From: Anodontia alba
Taxonomy: Eukaryota; Mollusca; Bivalvia; Lucinida; Lucinidae
Direction of reading: 5' to 3'
Length of the DNA stretch: 64,000 nt
Assembly (NCBI GenBank): GCA_964016985.1
Contig: OZ024823.1
Coordinates: 66,918,514 to 66,982,513 of the forward strand
Under the pieces are notes generated by a model. It saw only the letters and a list, made by a program, of their open reading frames with translations. It was not told the DNA's origin and ran no database searches. Positions 1-11,700 of this stretch are shown one piece after another; the stretch's first letter is position 1; every line of letters begins with the position of its first letter. Made by a program: the position numbers and the translations under genes.

Positions 1-1451
1 AAATTTCAAACTAGCATGCACAGTTCAAAACTTATGCTATGCATCAAAAAGTGTGCAATGTAAAAATGCCCAAAATGACAAAGGGCCATAACTCAAGAAG
101 TACTTTTCAGAATTTTATTCAAAAGTTAATCAGGTCATCTACTAATTGCTACCAATCTATTCCTTAAATTTCAAGGTTCTAGCTTCAATAGTTTTTGAGA
201 TATTTTGCTGACAAGACTCCATCCATATTTCTTCAAAAGGCCATAACTCAGGAAAGGGGCATAATCCTGATGGGGGAAAAAAAATATGTGTCAGCTATTT
301 TTTCATGAGGACTCCATACATGAAATTTCAAAACCCTAACATGCACATTTCAAAACCTATGCTAAGCATCAAAAAGTGTGCAATGTAAAAATGCCCAAAA
401 TGACAAAGGGCCATAACTCAAGAAGTACTTTTCAGAATTTATTCAAAAGTTAATCAGGTCATCTACTCATGGCTACCAATTTATTCCTTAAATTTCAAGG
501 CTCTAGCCTCAATAGTTTTTGAGATATTTTGCTGACAAGACGTCATCCATATTTTTTTCAAAGGGCCATAACTCATGAAAGGGGCATAATCCTGATAAGA
601 AGAAAAATACGTGTCAGCTATTTTTTCATGAGGAATCCATATATGAAATTTCAAAACCCTAGCATGCACAGTTCAAAACTTATGCTATGCATCAAAAAGT
701 GTGCAATTGTAAAAATTCCCAAAGTTATAAAGGGCCATAACTCATGAAGTAATTTTCAGAATTTATTCAGAAGTAATCAGGTCCTACTCATCAATACCAA
801 TCTATTCACCATGTTTCAAGGCTCTAGCTTCAATAGCTTTTGAGATATTTTGCTGACAAGAATTCATCCATATTTTTTCAAAGGGCCATAACTCAGGAAA
901 GGGGCATAATCCTGATAAGAAGAAAAATATGTGTCAGCTATTTTTTCATGAGGAATCCATATATGAAATTTCAAAACCCTAGCATGCACAGTTCAAAACT
1001 TATGCTATGCATCAAAAAGTGTGCAATTGTAAAAATGCCCAAAGTTATAAAGGGCCATAACTCATGAAGAAATTTTCAGAATTTATTCAAAAGTTAATCA
1101 GGTCATCTACTCATCAATACAAAATCTATTCACCAGGTTTCAAGGCTCTAGCTTCAATAGCTTTTGAGATATTTTGCTGACAAGATTTCATCTATATTTT
1201 TTCAAAGGGCCATAACTCAGGAAAGGGGCATAATCCTGATGGGAAAAAAATACGGGTCAGCTATTTTTTCATGAAGAATCCATATATGAAATTTCAAAAC
1301 CCTAGCATGCATGGTTCAGAAGTTATGCTATGCATATAAAAGCGTAAAGGACGGACGCACGGAGGGACGGACAGACGTAGGGACGGACGCACACACAAAC
1401 TTCCCAGAAGCAATATGTCCCTCCAACTTCTTTGAAGTTGGGGGCATAATG
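1..1451 (+). repeat. HTE family G, right-hand part (array plus terminal hairpin)
   Basis: Tandem array marked by the recurring words GGGCCATAACTC, TTAATCAGGTCATCTACTC and TTTTGAGATATTTTGCTGAC. Spacing of the GGGCCATAACTC word alternates near 155 and 168 bp, giving a two-unit higher-order period of about 322 bp. The array is followed by an ACGG-rich tract (about 1348-1393) and a terminal hairpin at 1415-1448, with arm CCAACTTC, loop, then GAAGTTGG inside ATG..CAT. The left end lies outside the window. Short reading frames here recur with the unit and are not genes. Assignment to a Helentron-like class is inference. Confidence 0.85.
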
Positions 1452-1453
1452 AT

Positions 1454-1745
1454 GAACAGCAGGCAGCAATTCTAGAGGTGATTTCGCATGCAAACATAAA
1501 CTGGAACATCTAGTCATCAACTCGGACAGTAAATACGTTGTATTGGGAATAACTCAGTGGATTGGTCAGTGGCAAAAGAATAATTGGAAAAACTCAAGCG
1601 GCACAGAATGCCAAAAACAAAGAGGACTGGAAGAAGCTAATTGGACTACTACAAGAAAACAGACTAAAAGTCACCTAGAATCATGTTGCCAGCCATAGGG
1701 GGATAGTGGGTAAGAAGCTGATAGCTGTCAAAGGAGCAAAGGGAA
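1454..1745 (+). pseudogene. RNase H1-like pseudogene fragment
   Basis: Reading across three frames gives, in order, an EQQAAILEVISHAN-like helix, LVINSDSKYVVLGITQW (catalytic-type Asp codon at 1525-1527), the basic WQKNNWKNSSG segment typical of cellular RNase H1, NKEDWKKLIGLLQENRLKVT, and NHVASHRGIVG, which corresponds to the family's H-V-P-G-H-S-G loop. RNase H1 degrades the RNA strand of RNA/DNA hybrids. The copy is dead: frames shift near 1500 and near 1610, and TAG (1676-1678) replaces the tryptophan codon expected before NHV. It begins immediately after the family G terminal hairpin, so the N-terminal part is missing or displaced. The long basic insert argues against a LINE RNase H domain, although I cannot exclude one. 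Confidence 0.65.
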
Positions 1746-1953
1746 TTTCTATAAATCCAAAGACACCTATCATTACAGTCTCTAATGTTGCTACAACAGA
1801 AACAAAAACAAAACCAGGGTCATCACTTTTAAAAACTATGATGGCCACGAATCTTTGAAGCTACACAGAAAGTTTCAAGACAATCGGCTCATTGGTTTCT
1901 GAGAGCATTTTTTTTTTTTAATTTTTTTACCATATAATATCATATAATCACAG
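1746..1953. other. Unassigned stretch with a T-rich run
   Basis: No recognisable gene. A run of T lies near 1910-1920 and is followed by AT-rich sequence. The first ~40 bp may continue the decayed RNase H1 frame (…VSNVATT), but I cannot support a domain there. Confidence 0.4.
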
Positions 1954-2178
1954 TTGTTCAAATGATAACACTGGGTTGACCTTGACTTAATTTAAGCCAA
2001 GGTCAGTTTTGGTTACCTAAGCTTTTGTATGGGAAAAAGTGAAAACAATGGATTTTTCAGAAACTATTGCAGAATCTTATGTCAAAATTTGTAGATGCAT
2101 TGTTGTAAATTATTGAATGAACTTAAATGAAGATGAGTATGAAGGTCAAGATCATTCTTAGCTCTTGACCCAAGGTCA
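1954..2178 (+). repeat. Left arm of an outer, diverged inverted repeat
   Basis: This stretch (TTGTTCAAATGA.., GGTTGACCTTGAC, GCCAAGGTCA, AAAAAGTGAAAACAATGGAT, TCAGAAACTATTG) reappears as the reverse complement at 8788-8999 in the same block order, with several substitutions and small gaps. The two copies are therefore an inverted pair about 6.6 kb apart that encloses the TIR-element complex. They may be two copies of an older dispersed repeat rather than ends of one transposon. Confidence 0.6.
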
Positions 2179-2444
2179 CTGAAATTTCTAACATTGAATC
2201 TTTTCAACAGCTCTTCAGTGGTCAGGTTAGAGATTCAGGACCAATGGTCCTCTGGTCTTATCACATGGCATTGCGTCTGAGAGTGTAATAAAACAATAAT
2301 CTGATTAAATATGCAAACTGGTTAAGGAACATTCGGTAACATTATGTGACATCATCCTTAACAACGTGGAATTTACTAATGGCAGAGTATTATCGTTTTG
2401 GTATCAAGATCGGGAATAACATAATTTAATGTCAAATGATCAGT

Positions 2445-2773
2445 AAAATGAAGTTTTTTAAAAGTAAAACATATTTTAACGAGTAATACTTAACCTATAG
2501 ATAATGTGCTATTCTATTCTGTTTTCACACCTTCCACAGAAAAAACGACCTTTCAGTCGTTAATTAAAGTCTTAAACCAGAAGGTCCCTTAGGCAGTTAC
2601 CTGTGTGACGTAACTCTTCCCGCTCAATTGACCACGTGTCAGTTTCTTTTATGTGTAAAACAATAGACACAATTAGGAGAGATAAGCGAGGGTGGGCGGA
2701 GGGAGATAATTGATTATCTATAGGTTAAGTATTACTCGTTAAAATATGTTTTACTTTTAAAAAACTTCATTTT
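2445..2773. mobile_element. Short element with 61 bp perfect inverted repeats (MITE-like)
   Basis: Bases 2445-2505 and 2713-2773 are perfect reverse complements by eye, starting AAAATGAAGTTTTTTAAAAG and ending CTATAGATAAT. The intervening ~207 bp is non-coding. Its part 2490-2650 matches, in inverse orientation, the right end of the neighbouring large element (8450-8608). No convincing target-site duplication is seen, and the right arm abuts or overlaps the left TIR of the large element at 2769. It may be a deletion derivative or a foldback rearrangement of the same family. Confidence 0.7.
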
Positions 2774-2809
2774 AACTTCATAATACATTAACCTATAGAT
2801 AATGTGCTA

Positions 2810-5800
2810 GAATTTGCAGAATAGGAGGGAGGTGCTCTCCTAATTCTAACACCAATAATATCTCACCACTTCTGGTTAAGACTCAGGAAACTCAAAGGAA
2901 TCAGATACATTCTAATTCTATATTTAATAGAAAGAATGATCTAGATTTACAAAATAGCATACCTTTAAGGTGTTATGATCTAACAACCTTATATATATTA
3001 GTAGACTCTAGAGGAAGCCAGTTATTAAGTCTCAGAGACCTAACATTGCCCCGCCCCCTCTTTTTTTTTTTTTTTTTTGGAAACAACAATTGGCTTCAAA
3101 AAGAAAAGGGAGTCATTGAGACATAACATAAATATTCCATCGCAAAGTAAGCTAGGAATATAGAAAAATTTTGAAAACAAAATTTGTAAAACAAAAAGCC
3201 AAGACCATACACTGTAAGTAGTCTATGTAGGATCTTGAATAAATAAGGAAAAGTCTACTCGGTGGAGTTTCCTATAGATAACTGACATATGTAGATATTT
3301 TGGATAAAATTCTAGATATGTGAAGCTATGTAATTGTAATAGTCTAAGCTATTAGAATTATAAACTAATTAAATTCTGTTAATTGGAGCGACAGGACAGT
3401 TTCCGATGAACAGACACAGACTTAAAATAACCATAATGTGTAATTATTTCCCTTGATCAAATTAAAGAAGGGGAGATAATAAAAGTAGATGGAGTTAACT
3501 TAACTATAACTAAGTTATCCATCAGAAGAAAAAAAGTATAGACAAACATAATGGTTAAAACTATTGCTAGACTAATTGTATAACGAATTTTTAGTCAAGC
3601 AATAAAATAATACAGAGTTTGCATATAACTGCTGGGAAGAAAAAACAACCTAAACCATTGATAATTAGTTTTGTCATAGACATATAAAAGCGTTTGATGT
3701 CCTGACAAAAAATAAAGAATAAACTGTCAACATCATAACTAAAGAGTTTGACAGAGAATAAGAGAGATAAGAATAAGGTTGATCGCAGCAAACTGTATGA
3801 CGGTCATAGTTTGGCTAAATCTTACCGTATTGATAAGATTAAACAATAATAAATAAGCTGGATAGAATCTTTCTATACCAGAAGATTGCCATGAAAAGTA
3901 CTCCTGAGTAAATAATCATGGAAATCAAGAAATGTTAAAAATCCACTTTGATACGAATCAAAATGTTCATAAAAAGAGAAGGACTCAGAGAAAAAGTAAT
4001 AGTGTGATAATCTCTGAAGAAAGATTATACAATAATACTGATTATTAATCTCAAAAAACACTTAATTTAAAAGTTAAGAGATAGTATTACTATTCTATAC
4101 GCATATTTAAGAATAGTAAGAAATATATTAATACTAAATAAAAATTATACTACTGAACAAAATTCCCGCTATAAATCATAGGTTAAGCGTAACTATTATT
4201 TAAGCAAGGAATTATTAAACATATAACTCTCTATAAAATTACTGCCCGGAAATTTTATAGATAAACATTCAATCAAATTTTTTAGAATTGAATATTAATA
4301 GAATAAAATCTATGTCTGCATAATTGGTAATTCCTGAAATATCAAATTACGTACTCGCAAATGAGCTCAGGAAGAAAATACATATATATACTCTCGAGAT
4401 CTATGTGTAAACCATAGAGTAATAATATTATTACCGCGATCCCTGACGGAAGGGTAAAAACATGTATATGAAAGAGATAATAATTAATTTAACGTCATAT
4501 AGGTTTAAGATAAAATTTGTTTAATCTTTAACCAATATGCAGCAACAGTGACTCGATATTCAGTATTTGTACGTAGAAAAGGAGTACTTAGTCATTAGAA
4601 TTTTGAATGATTGAAATAGAGATAATGGGATCTAAAAGGATGTATCTCCATGAACTGAATCGAAGGATAATATCCATTCTAAAAAACTAGGGCTTGTTTT
4701 AGGCTTAGTTTAACAAGCGTAGAATTGAATTATTTTCAAGTATTCATGAAGTCGTTATGCTCTGAATACTGAGAAAAATGTTAAAATATTGTTTAGGAAA
4801 TAAAAAAGTGACTGTTCCACAATGTTAGCTAGATTTAATTAAACCTGGAACGTAGCGAGAAGGTCAATCTAATTTAAAAGTAAGATGAGAAAGATAAATA
4901 ATGAAGATAGATATATAAATATCGGAATAATATATTATCTCCAACAATTATCAAATAATCTGAATGTTTAAAAGCATAAATACTACTCGAAAGTTTATTT
5001 ACCGAATGTATAATCGGAGAAAACTTTCAGTATGTTCAAAAACGTATCACAAAAGTAAGATCTGACCAGGAACGTAGGTGCAGCACTTACTAAGTTGTGA
5101 AGTTAATATAAACATATTTTATATTATAAATTGAAGCAGTGCATTTCAAAATCATCGACATCTTGAAATGACTTATTGTGTGGAAAAATAAATAAATATC
5201 CAGTTTCGGAAAGATATTTATCTATATATATAGACCATTTTTGATGCGGACTGGAAATCAAGATATTAATCTTTGCATTATTCGCAAACTGAACTTGAAC
5301 TCTTAGCGAGAATTACTATGATCCCTTTAACGAATGTAAACATAAAGGAGGGGTAAAGAGATAATTAAGAGTGTCTTAATTCTTTACCGGCTCGTATACT
5401 AATAATTAAGGATGTTTTCCCTTTTGTCTAAGCCTAGACTATAGATTGATTAATATAATTATAATAATATCTGCTATTATGAGGTAAACTCTCGTTAATT
5501 AACCTCTAAGCATATATCAAAAATATATATCAACATAATCTAGAGCTTCGGTAAGTTTAGAGGAAGGAAATGATTGACTTTGGCAGTTTCTGAATAGTTA
5601 CAAAGTCAATAAAACAAAATATCAAAAGGAAAGTATTGTATATAAAATCTAATTTAGGCAATAATAATCTGTCACGTACTGAATAATTAATGCCTTTACT
5701 AAATATGTATCCATTGTCAATACCAAAGTGCAAGAAAATTTTGATTGACATGGACTCTAGTTATAAATAAAATATTAGAGGTATAGAGCTAGTCGAAGCA

Positions 5801-7690
5801 AAACTATTCCTCAATAAGATAAAGTAGACCTATAATATACAAGGATTAATTGGGTCTAGAATTATAATCATAATAAAATTATTATTCCAATATGAAGAAT
5901 CTTCAGCGTAATAGATTCTTACTGAGGCAAAAATATCTGGTATATTGCTATCGTAGTCTTAAATGATCCAGAAGAAAAAATAAAACAGGCAAAGTAAAGA
6001 ACGTATCGAATTATATCTATGCCTAAATATAAGATTTTTTTTTTTTATTTATTATTTTATAGCAGAGTTTAGACAGAGCACGACTGACCTAGACTCTAAT
6101 ATAATCAATCAAAAGATAGTATAAAATAGAATAATAGCTTATCGGATCAACTATTTTCCATGTAGAAAAGGCAAAAGGAAAATATGTACCTCAACTAGAA
6201 TTTTAAATCGTAGTAATCTAGAGAGGTAGCAAATAAATAAATAAACTGTTAATTTATTTATCTGGTTGGTGTAAATTTCCGATACCTTAAGAATGAAAAA
6301 TTAATAGAAAGTAGAAAAGATCGATTGCTACTTTCTTGTCAATTTACTCCTTAGATTACATGCTGATTACATATCGGAGCATGTAGAAGAAAAAACAGGG
6401 GAGGAAAGAAGAAAATTTTTTATATTTCGTGTATATTTTTCTTCTTATAAATAACGATAGTTTTATAGTTCACCTTTGCCCTAGAGCCGAATAAGGTGAA
6501 TATGTAAGAAGGATCTCTTTGTAGCGAATAAAAGAGATATAATTTTAGCTGGAAGTATCTTCTACACTTAGTGAATGAATTGCGAATTTGATCGTAACCG
6601 ATAATTCTTAATTCATTTTCAATAATAAATATATATATAGAATTTAAGTCAAGTTCAAAAGTGACTGGACAGAATTCAACAATATAAATGGCTACTAGGT
6701 ATTAGAACCCATCGCTGTCATTCAATAACCTATAATCCAAGACTATACATGTCTATAGTGGTTATAAATGAATATATGTTGAGCTAGTACTAGTGACTAC
6801 TACTCGCACACTAGTAATCCGACACAAAGTCTACGAAACTACTGCCCGGTGGAATTTCGTTAGAATGACCTGGCACTACTCTACGAAGTGCCTCCCGATG
6901 AAATTTTCGTTAGAGCCGGAATTTAACCGCTTTCTAGCGAATTAAAGAGATAAAACATCATTTGAATGACCTGGTACTAGTCTACGAACTGCTGCCCGGT
7001 AAGAATTTTGTTATAGTCGGAAGTTTAACTCTTTCTAGCGGATAAAAGAGATAAAACATAAGTTAATTTAAAATATTAATGGAATTACACACCTATAATA
7101 AGTCAATGGAATATTAAAAATTCTAGTCTGATTTGGGAAAGACTGTACAGAATTTTTTTGTATAAAAAAGTTATTATGTATTTCACTTAATAACCTATAT
7201 CCATTGACTTAAACGTGAATGGAGCTCTATGAACGATAATAGATTGTTCGGGAATTAGTAATCATTATTTTGACACTAGTTACCCGACACAATGACCGGA
7301 CACTAATATTCGTAACTGTTGCCCGGTAAAGTTACAAGTAATTTGACAAATTGATCGGATAGTAGTATTCGTAACTCTAGTCCGATGAAAAAGGGAGATT
7401 ATATATGAAAACTGAGCGGGCACAAGTATTCGAAACTTTTTCCCGAAGATAATTAATTATTAGGCAAAAACTGACCAGACACTTTCTGTAAAAGTTTGCC
7501 TGGTGAAAAATCAGAAATAATATAATAATATGACCGGGTATAAGTATCAGAAATATTACTGATACTTTGCCCAGTGAATTTTTTTTTTTTTTTTTTTTAA
7601 TAATTAGACATAATGACCGGAAGTTAGTATACGTGACTATTTTGTCCGGTGAAATATGTCAGAAACTAAGTCTTTCCAGAAAATAATTAA
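2810..7690. other. AT-rich low-complexity body with degenerate CCCGG-containing repeats
   Basis: Long AT-rich stretch without genes. From about 4230, and clearly at 6800-7640, a degenerate motif recurs: TGACCGG or TGACCTGG, then CACTAGTATTCG or a variant, then AACTGTTGCCCGGTGAAA. Some copies also carry TTTCTAGCG(A/G)ATAAAAGAGATAAAACAT. T-runs occur at 3060-3078, near 6031-6045 and near 7579-7598. Copies are too diverged to set a firm period by eye. Confidence 0.55.
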
Positions 7691-7695
7691 ATTAT

Positions 7696-7925
7696 TGACT
7701 GGAGACTAGTTGACTGGTGCCTGGTTGATCGGTGACTGGTGACTGGTGACTGGGTGACTGGTGACTGGTGACTGGGTGACTGGTGACTGGTGCCTGGTTG
7801 ACTGGCACCTGGATGACTGGTGACTGGTGCCTGGTTGACTGGCACCTGATTGACTGGTGACTGATGAAGCTGATTGACTGGTGCCTGGTTGACTGGTGAC
7901 TGGTGACTGGATGACTGGTGACTGG
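7696..7925 (+). repeat. GACTGGTG/GCCTGGTT minisatellite
   Basis: Tandem ~8-10 bp units TGACTGGTG, TGACTGGGTG and TGCCTGGTTG fill about 230 bp, with local higher-order pairing (GACTGGTGCCTGGTT, GACTGGCACCTGGAT). It lies inside the large TIR element, between its AT-rich body and right end. Confidence 0.9.
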
Positions 7926-8450
7926 TGGACTTAGACTTTATAGGATACTAAGTACCCAAAGATGCCACCTTGATGGGTCTTACCCCGGCAGTATAGCCAT
8001 ATGGGGTGGGGCTCCCATCAGTAAAGAATTGTCTTATAACCCATCAAGGGTTGACAAGTTCTTTACAATCAGCTTCTCCACCATGAGAATCTTTAGCCAA
8101 CTGAAGATCTCTGCAAACAAAAGTCCAGGAAAAACATATCGTAATTGCTGAATAACCTGGAACGAAAAGAACAAAAATATTCTGCATATATAAACACGAC
8201 TATCGAACCGATCGCGCACGAGCGTTGTGCCGAATAGCGAGAGTCGCCAAAACGCATGTGGAAAAAGACCAGTCAAAAATACATAAAAAATCGAAAATTG
8301 AAAATTTTAAATAATAACACAGAAAGTGAAAGGAGTGATAAATAAACAAAAGAAACACAAGGATACATAAATTTATCCGTGAGGAAAGAAATAATCCAAA
8401 TTTCTATCACAGGTAAATAATCCTTGTTGAATTTCTTTGTCCACAGAAAA
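7926..8450. other. Unassigned segment of ordinary composition inside the TIR element
   Basis: Unlike the AT-rich body, this stretch has balanced composition and no internal repeats. Short frames exist on both strands (about 77-80 codons), but none carries a motif I recognise. It could be captured host sequence or a relic of an element gene. Confidence 0.35.
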
Positions 8451-8787
8451 GAAACTGACACGTGGTCAATTGAGCGGAAAGAGTTACGTCACACAGGTAA
8501 CTGCCTAAGGGACCTTCTGGTTTAAGACTTTAATTAACGACTGAAAGGTCATTTTTTCTGTGGAAGGTGTGAAAACAGAATAGAATAGCACATTATCTAT
8601 AGGTTAATGTATTATGAAGTTAAAATCTTACATTCGTGCTCATATACTATTGAAATTTATTAAACTTGTTCAGGTAAATAAGATAAAATATTCGGCAAAG
8701 CCCTGCATTTTCTCTTTCTCCTCAACTCATTTAATAGATAGTACATGAGCGCTCGTGTGACATCCTCCATCTAATTTTGATATCTAT

Positions 8788-8999
8788 GGGCCAAGGTCAA
8801 GGAATGACTTGACCTCTGATACTCATGTAGCTTTGTTTACTTATTCAGTTGACGTATCTGCCAACTTTCAGATCAAAGGCTCAATAGTTTCTGAAAAAAA
8901 TCCATTGTTTTCACTTTTTCCAAAACATAAGCCTAAGCGACCAAATTTGACCTTGGCCTAAAATAGGTCAAAGTCAACCTAGGGTCCTCATTTGAACAA
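8788..8999 (-). repeat. Right arm of the outer inverted repeat
   Basis: Reverse-complement partner of 1954-2178. Shared blocks include the inverse of TTGTTCAAATGA, GGTTGAC, GCCAAGGTCA and AAAAAGTGAAAACAATGGAT. It sits 160 bp outside the right TIR of the large element. Confidence 0.6.
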
Positions 9000-9127
9000 A
9001 CTATTAAACGGAGCCTGTCTATAATATGAGCCATTATCTTCCGCTAGGTGGCATTTTTCAAATACTGACCTATCTGATTTCAGCATCCTGGGTACAGAAC
9101 CGGACTACTTTCAAGATGGCAATTCAA

Positions 9128-11165
9128 AACAAGAGGCCCACGGACCACAACTCGCTCACCTGAGTGAAACCGCCAGTGCAGATATGCAGATGGCGTGCAA
9201 CATTTTTCCAATACTCTTATGACAAGGCAATGGCTTAAACAGTTTTTGAGATATCTTGCTTACAAGGTTAAAATGCTCAAATTCTCAAAACGTCACAAGT
9301 AAAAAAAAAGTTCAGATATTTTTCAGAAGTCATTTGGTTCATCTACCTATCTGTCCTTCAAAGGTTTTTTTTTTTTTTCTATTTTTAGCTCTGGCAACCA
9401 TTTCGTTCAGCAGAGCAGAACCAAATTTAGCAATTTTGGCAAAGGGGCATAAGAGGAACATTGATGTGAAATTATTCTGAAATCTTGCCACTGGCCATGG
9501 AGATGTTGTTTAAAGGTTTTTTCTATTTTTAGCTCTGGTGACCATTTTGTTCAGCAGAGCAGAACCATTTTGGCAATTTTGGTAACGGGGGATAAGAGGA
9601 ACATTTCTGTGAAATCATATTGAAATCAGGCCATTGGCCAAGGAAGAGATGTTTAAAGTTTTTTGTTTTTTTTTCTTCTTTTTTTAGCTCTTTTGGCCAT
9701 TTTGTTCAGCCGAGCAGACTTTTTTAGAAATTTTGGTATAGGGCCATAAGAGGAACACTTCTGTGAAATTACTTTGAAATCAGGACACTGGCTGCAAAGA
9801 AAAGTCTTTTAAAGGTTTTTCTATTATTAGCTCTGGCCACCATTTTGTTCAGCCAAGCGGAGCCATTTTAGTAATTTTGGTTGAGGGCCATTGGTGCAAT
9901 ACTTCTGTGCAAATATTTTGAAGTCAGGCCATTGGCCAAGGAAGAGCTGTCATTTGAAGATTTTCTATTTTTCAGCTCTGGCGGCCATCTTGTTCAATGG
10001 AGCAGAACCATTTCAGCCTTCTTGGATTTTCGATCGGCACAATTTTAGCTTGTTTCGATCCAGAAGTCTTCCTGTTGCCACAGAGCAAGTTTCGGCTCAA
10101 AACGATCTAAGGTTTGAGAAGAGATGTCAAAAATTGATTTTCAAGATGGTGGCTGTGGTGGCCATCTTGGATTTTTCTATTGGCTCATTTAGCTATTTTG
10201 TGTCTCATAAGCGTGCTAATGCTCATCATCAAGTTTTGATTCAACTGGATTATAGAGATGTCCAAAATATGAATTCTCAACATTTTTCCCATATAAATGT
10301 ATAAGGCCCATAAAAATGCATGGGAAGCAAATTTTACCTTGCCCTAAAAGGTCAAAGTAGGACCATCATTTTAGCAATTTTGGTAGATCTCCTGTCCTCC
10401 AGGATTTGTGCAAAGGTAAGGCCCGAGGGCTTATTTGGTTCCGGAGATTTTTAAAGGTTTTTACTATATATGGGCATGGCAGCCATCTTGGTCAATGGAC
10501 TGCGACCATTTTAGCAATCTTTCTTTCCCCCAGCCTAAGGAGGCTCCACATGAAATCTGAGCAACATTGGCCCAGAGGCTTCAGAGGAGAAGTCGTTTGA
10601 AATTCTCAACAGTTTTCCCATACAAATGTATGGTGCCCATACAAATGCATAGGGAAGCAAACTTGACCTCGCCCTAAAAATGTGAAACGTCAATGTACGA
10701 CCATCATTTGAGCAACTTTGGTAGACCTCCCATCCCTGATGATTTGTGCAAAGATTCAGCCCCAAGGCATCCTCGGTTCTGGAGAAGAAGAGTTTTAAAG
10801 GTTTTTACCATATATGGGCATTGCAGCCATCCTGGTCAATGGACCGCGACCATTTTAGCAATCTTTCATTCCCACAACCTAAGGAGGCTCCACATAAAAT
10901 TTGAGCAACATTGGCCAAGAGGCTTCAGGGGAGAAGTCGTTTGAAATTCTCAACAGTTTTCCCATACAAATGTATGGTGCCCATACAAATGCATAGGGAA
11001 GCAAACTTGACCTCACCGTAAAAAGGTCAAACGTCAATGTACAACAATTATTTTAGCAACTTTGGTAGACCTCTCGTCCCCAATGACTTGTGCAAAGATT
11101 CAGCCCCATCAGATGGCCCTGAATGACAAATGATTAGAGATCCATTTGAAAGCCTGTAAAATGTA
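9128..11165 (+). mobile_element. HTE family D (two successive arrays, right end lost)
   Basis: Starts AACAAGAGGCCCACGGACC and then X = GCTCACCTGAG. The first ~100 bp after X resembles the left ends of families A and F. First array: ~145 bp units at about 9360-10000 (AGCTCTGG..CCATTTTGTTCAGC, TTTTGGTAA, GGGCATAAGAGGAACAT). A family-A-like CAAGATGG module follows at about 10140. Second array: ~2.5 copies of a ~340 bp unit at 10285-11130 (CCCATACAAATG, AAGGAGGCTCCACAT, GGCATTGCAGCCAT). No terminal hairpin is present; it stops at an A run (11167-11191), so the right end appears deleted or replaced. Confidence 0.7.
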
Positions 11166-11166
11166 C

Positions 11167-11167
11167 A

Positions 11168-11191
<24 letters not shown>
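11167..11191 (+). repeat. A homopolymer run
   Basis: About 25 consecutive A at the abrupt end of the family D array. It could be a retroposon tail or simple slippage; no retroposon body was recognised next to it. Confidence 0.9.
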
Positions 11192-11198
<7 letters not shown>

Positions 11199-11309
11199 GT
11201 GTCCACAGTACATGGATGCCCCCACTTTGGGTACCTCTATAAAACATTGCAAACTTTGCCAAATTAGCCTACATCAATGCATGGGCATCTGTGTACTTTG
11301 GACATATTT

Positions 11310-11700
11310 CTAGTTAACAAAGAATCCAAACATAATGAGAAATATAAGGCCCTTTGCCTGCAAGGTCAGTAACTCTTAAACCATGAGACTAAGAAACTCA
11401 ATTTTGTGTTCTCTAGTAAGTTATTTTCAACAAAGAATCCAAAAATAATGAGAAATATAAGGCCCTTTGCCTGCAAGGCCTGTAACTCTTAAACCATAAG
11501 ACTAAGAAACTCAGTTTTGTGTTCCCTAGTAAGTGGTTTTCAACAAAGAATGCAAAAATAAGGAGAAATGTAAGGCCCTTTCCCTGCAAGGCCTGTAACT
11601 CTTAAACCATAAGACTAAGAAACTCAGTTTTGTGTTCCCTAGTAAGTGATTTTCAACAAAGAATGTTAAAATCATGAAAAAAATAACGTGTGCATCTAGA
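11310..11700 (+). repeat. ~113 bp tandem repeat (3.5 copies)
   Basis: Units start near 11317, 11430, 11541 and 11654 with AACAAAGAAT and contain AAATATAAGGCCCTTTGCCTG, GTAACTCTTAAACCAT and TTGTGTTCCCTAGTAAGT. The core AAGG..GTAACTC resembles block 1 of families G, H, K, M and N. It leads directly into the family M array. Confidence 0.8.

Larger units (their letters stand above)
2769..8626. mobile_element. 5.9 kb AT-rich non-coding element with 41 bp perfect TIRs
   Basis: Left TIR 2769-2809 (ATTTTAACTTCATAATACAT…GTGCTA) is the exact reverse complement of 8586-8626. Inside, neither strand has an open frame with recognisable domain content. The body is AT-rich (2810-7690), then a GACTGGTG minisatellite, then ~500 bp of ordinary composition. 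The right end (8450-8585) is shared in inverse orientation with the short element at 2445-2773. TIR length and lack of coding suggest a non-autonomous DNA transposon, but the superfamily cannot be assigned because the target duplication is unclear. Confidence 0.6.

Noticed and set aside
3591..8461. Short frames in the AT-rich body of the large TIR element as transposase remnants
   Set aside because: All are 60-80 codons, rich in F, I, L, K and S from base composition, and show no transposase motif.
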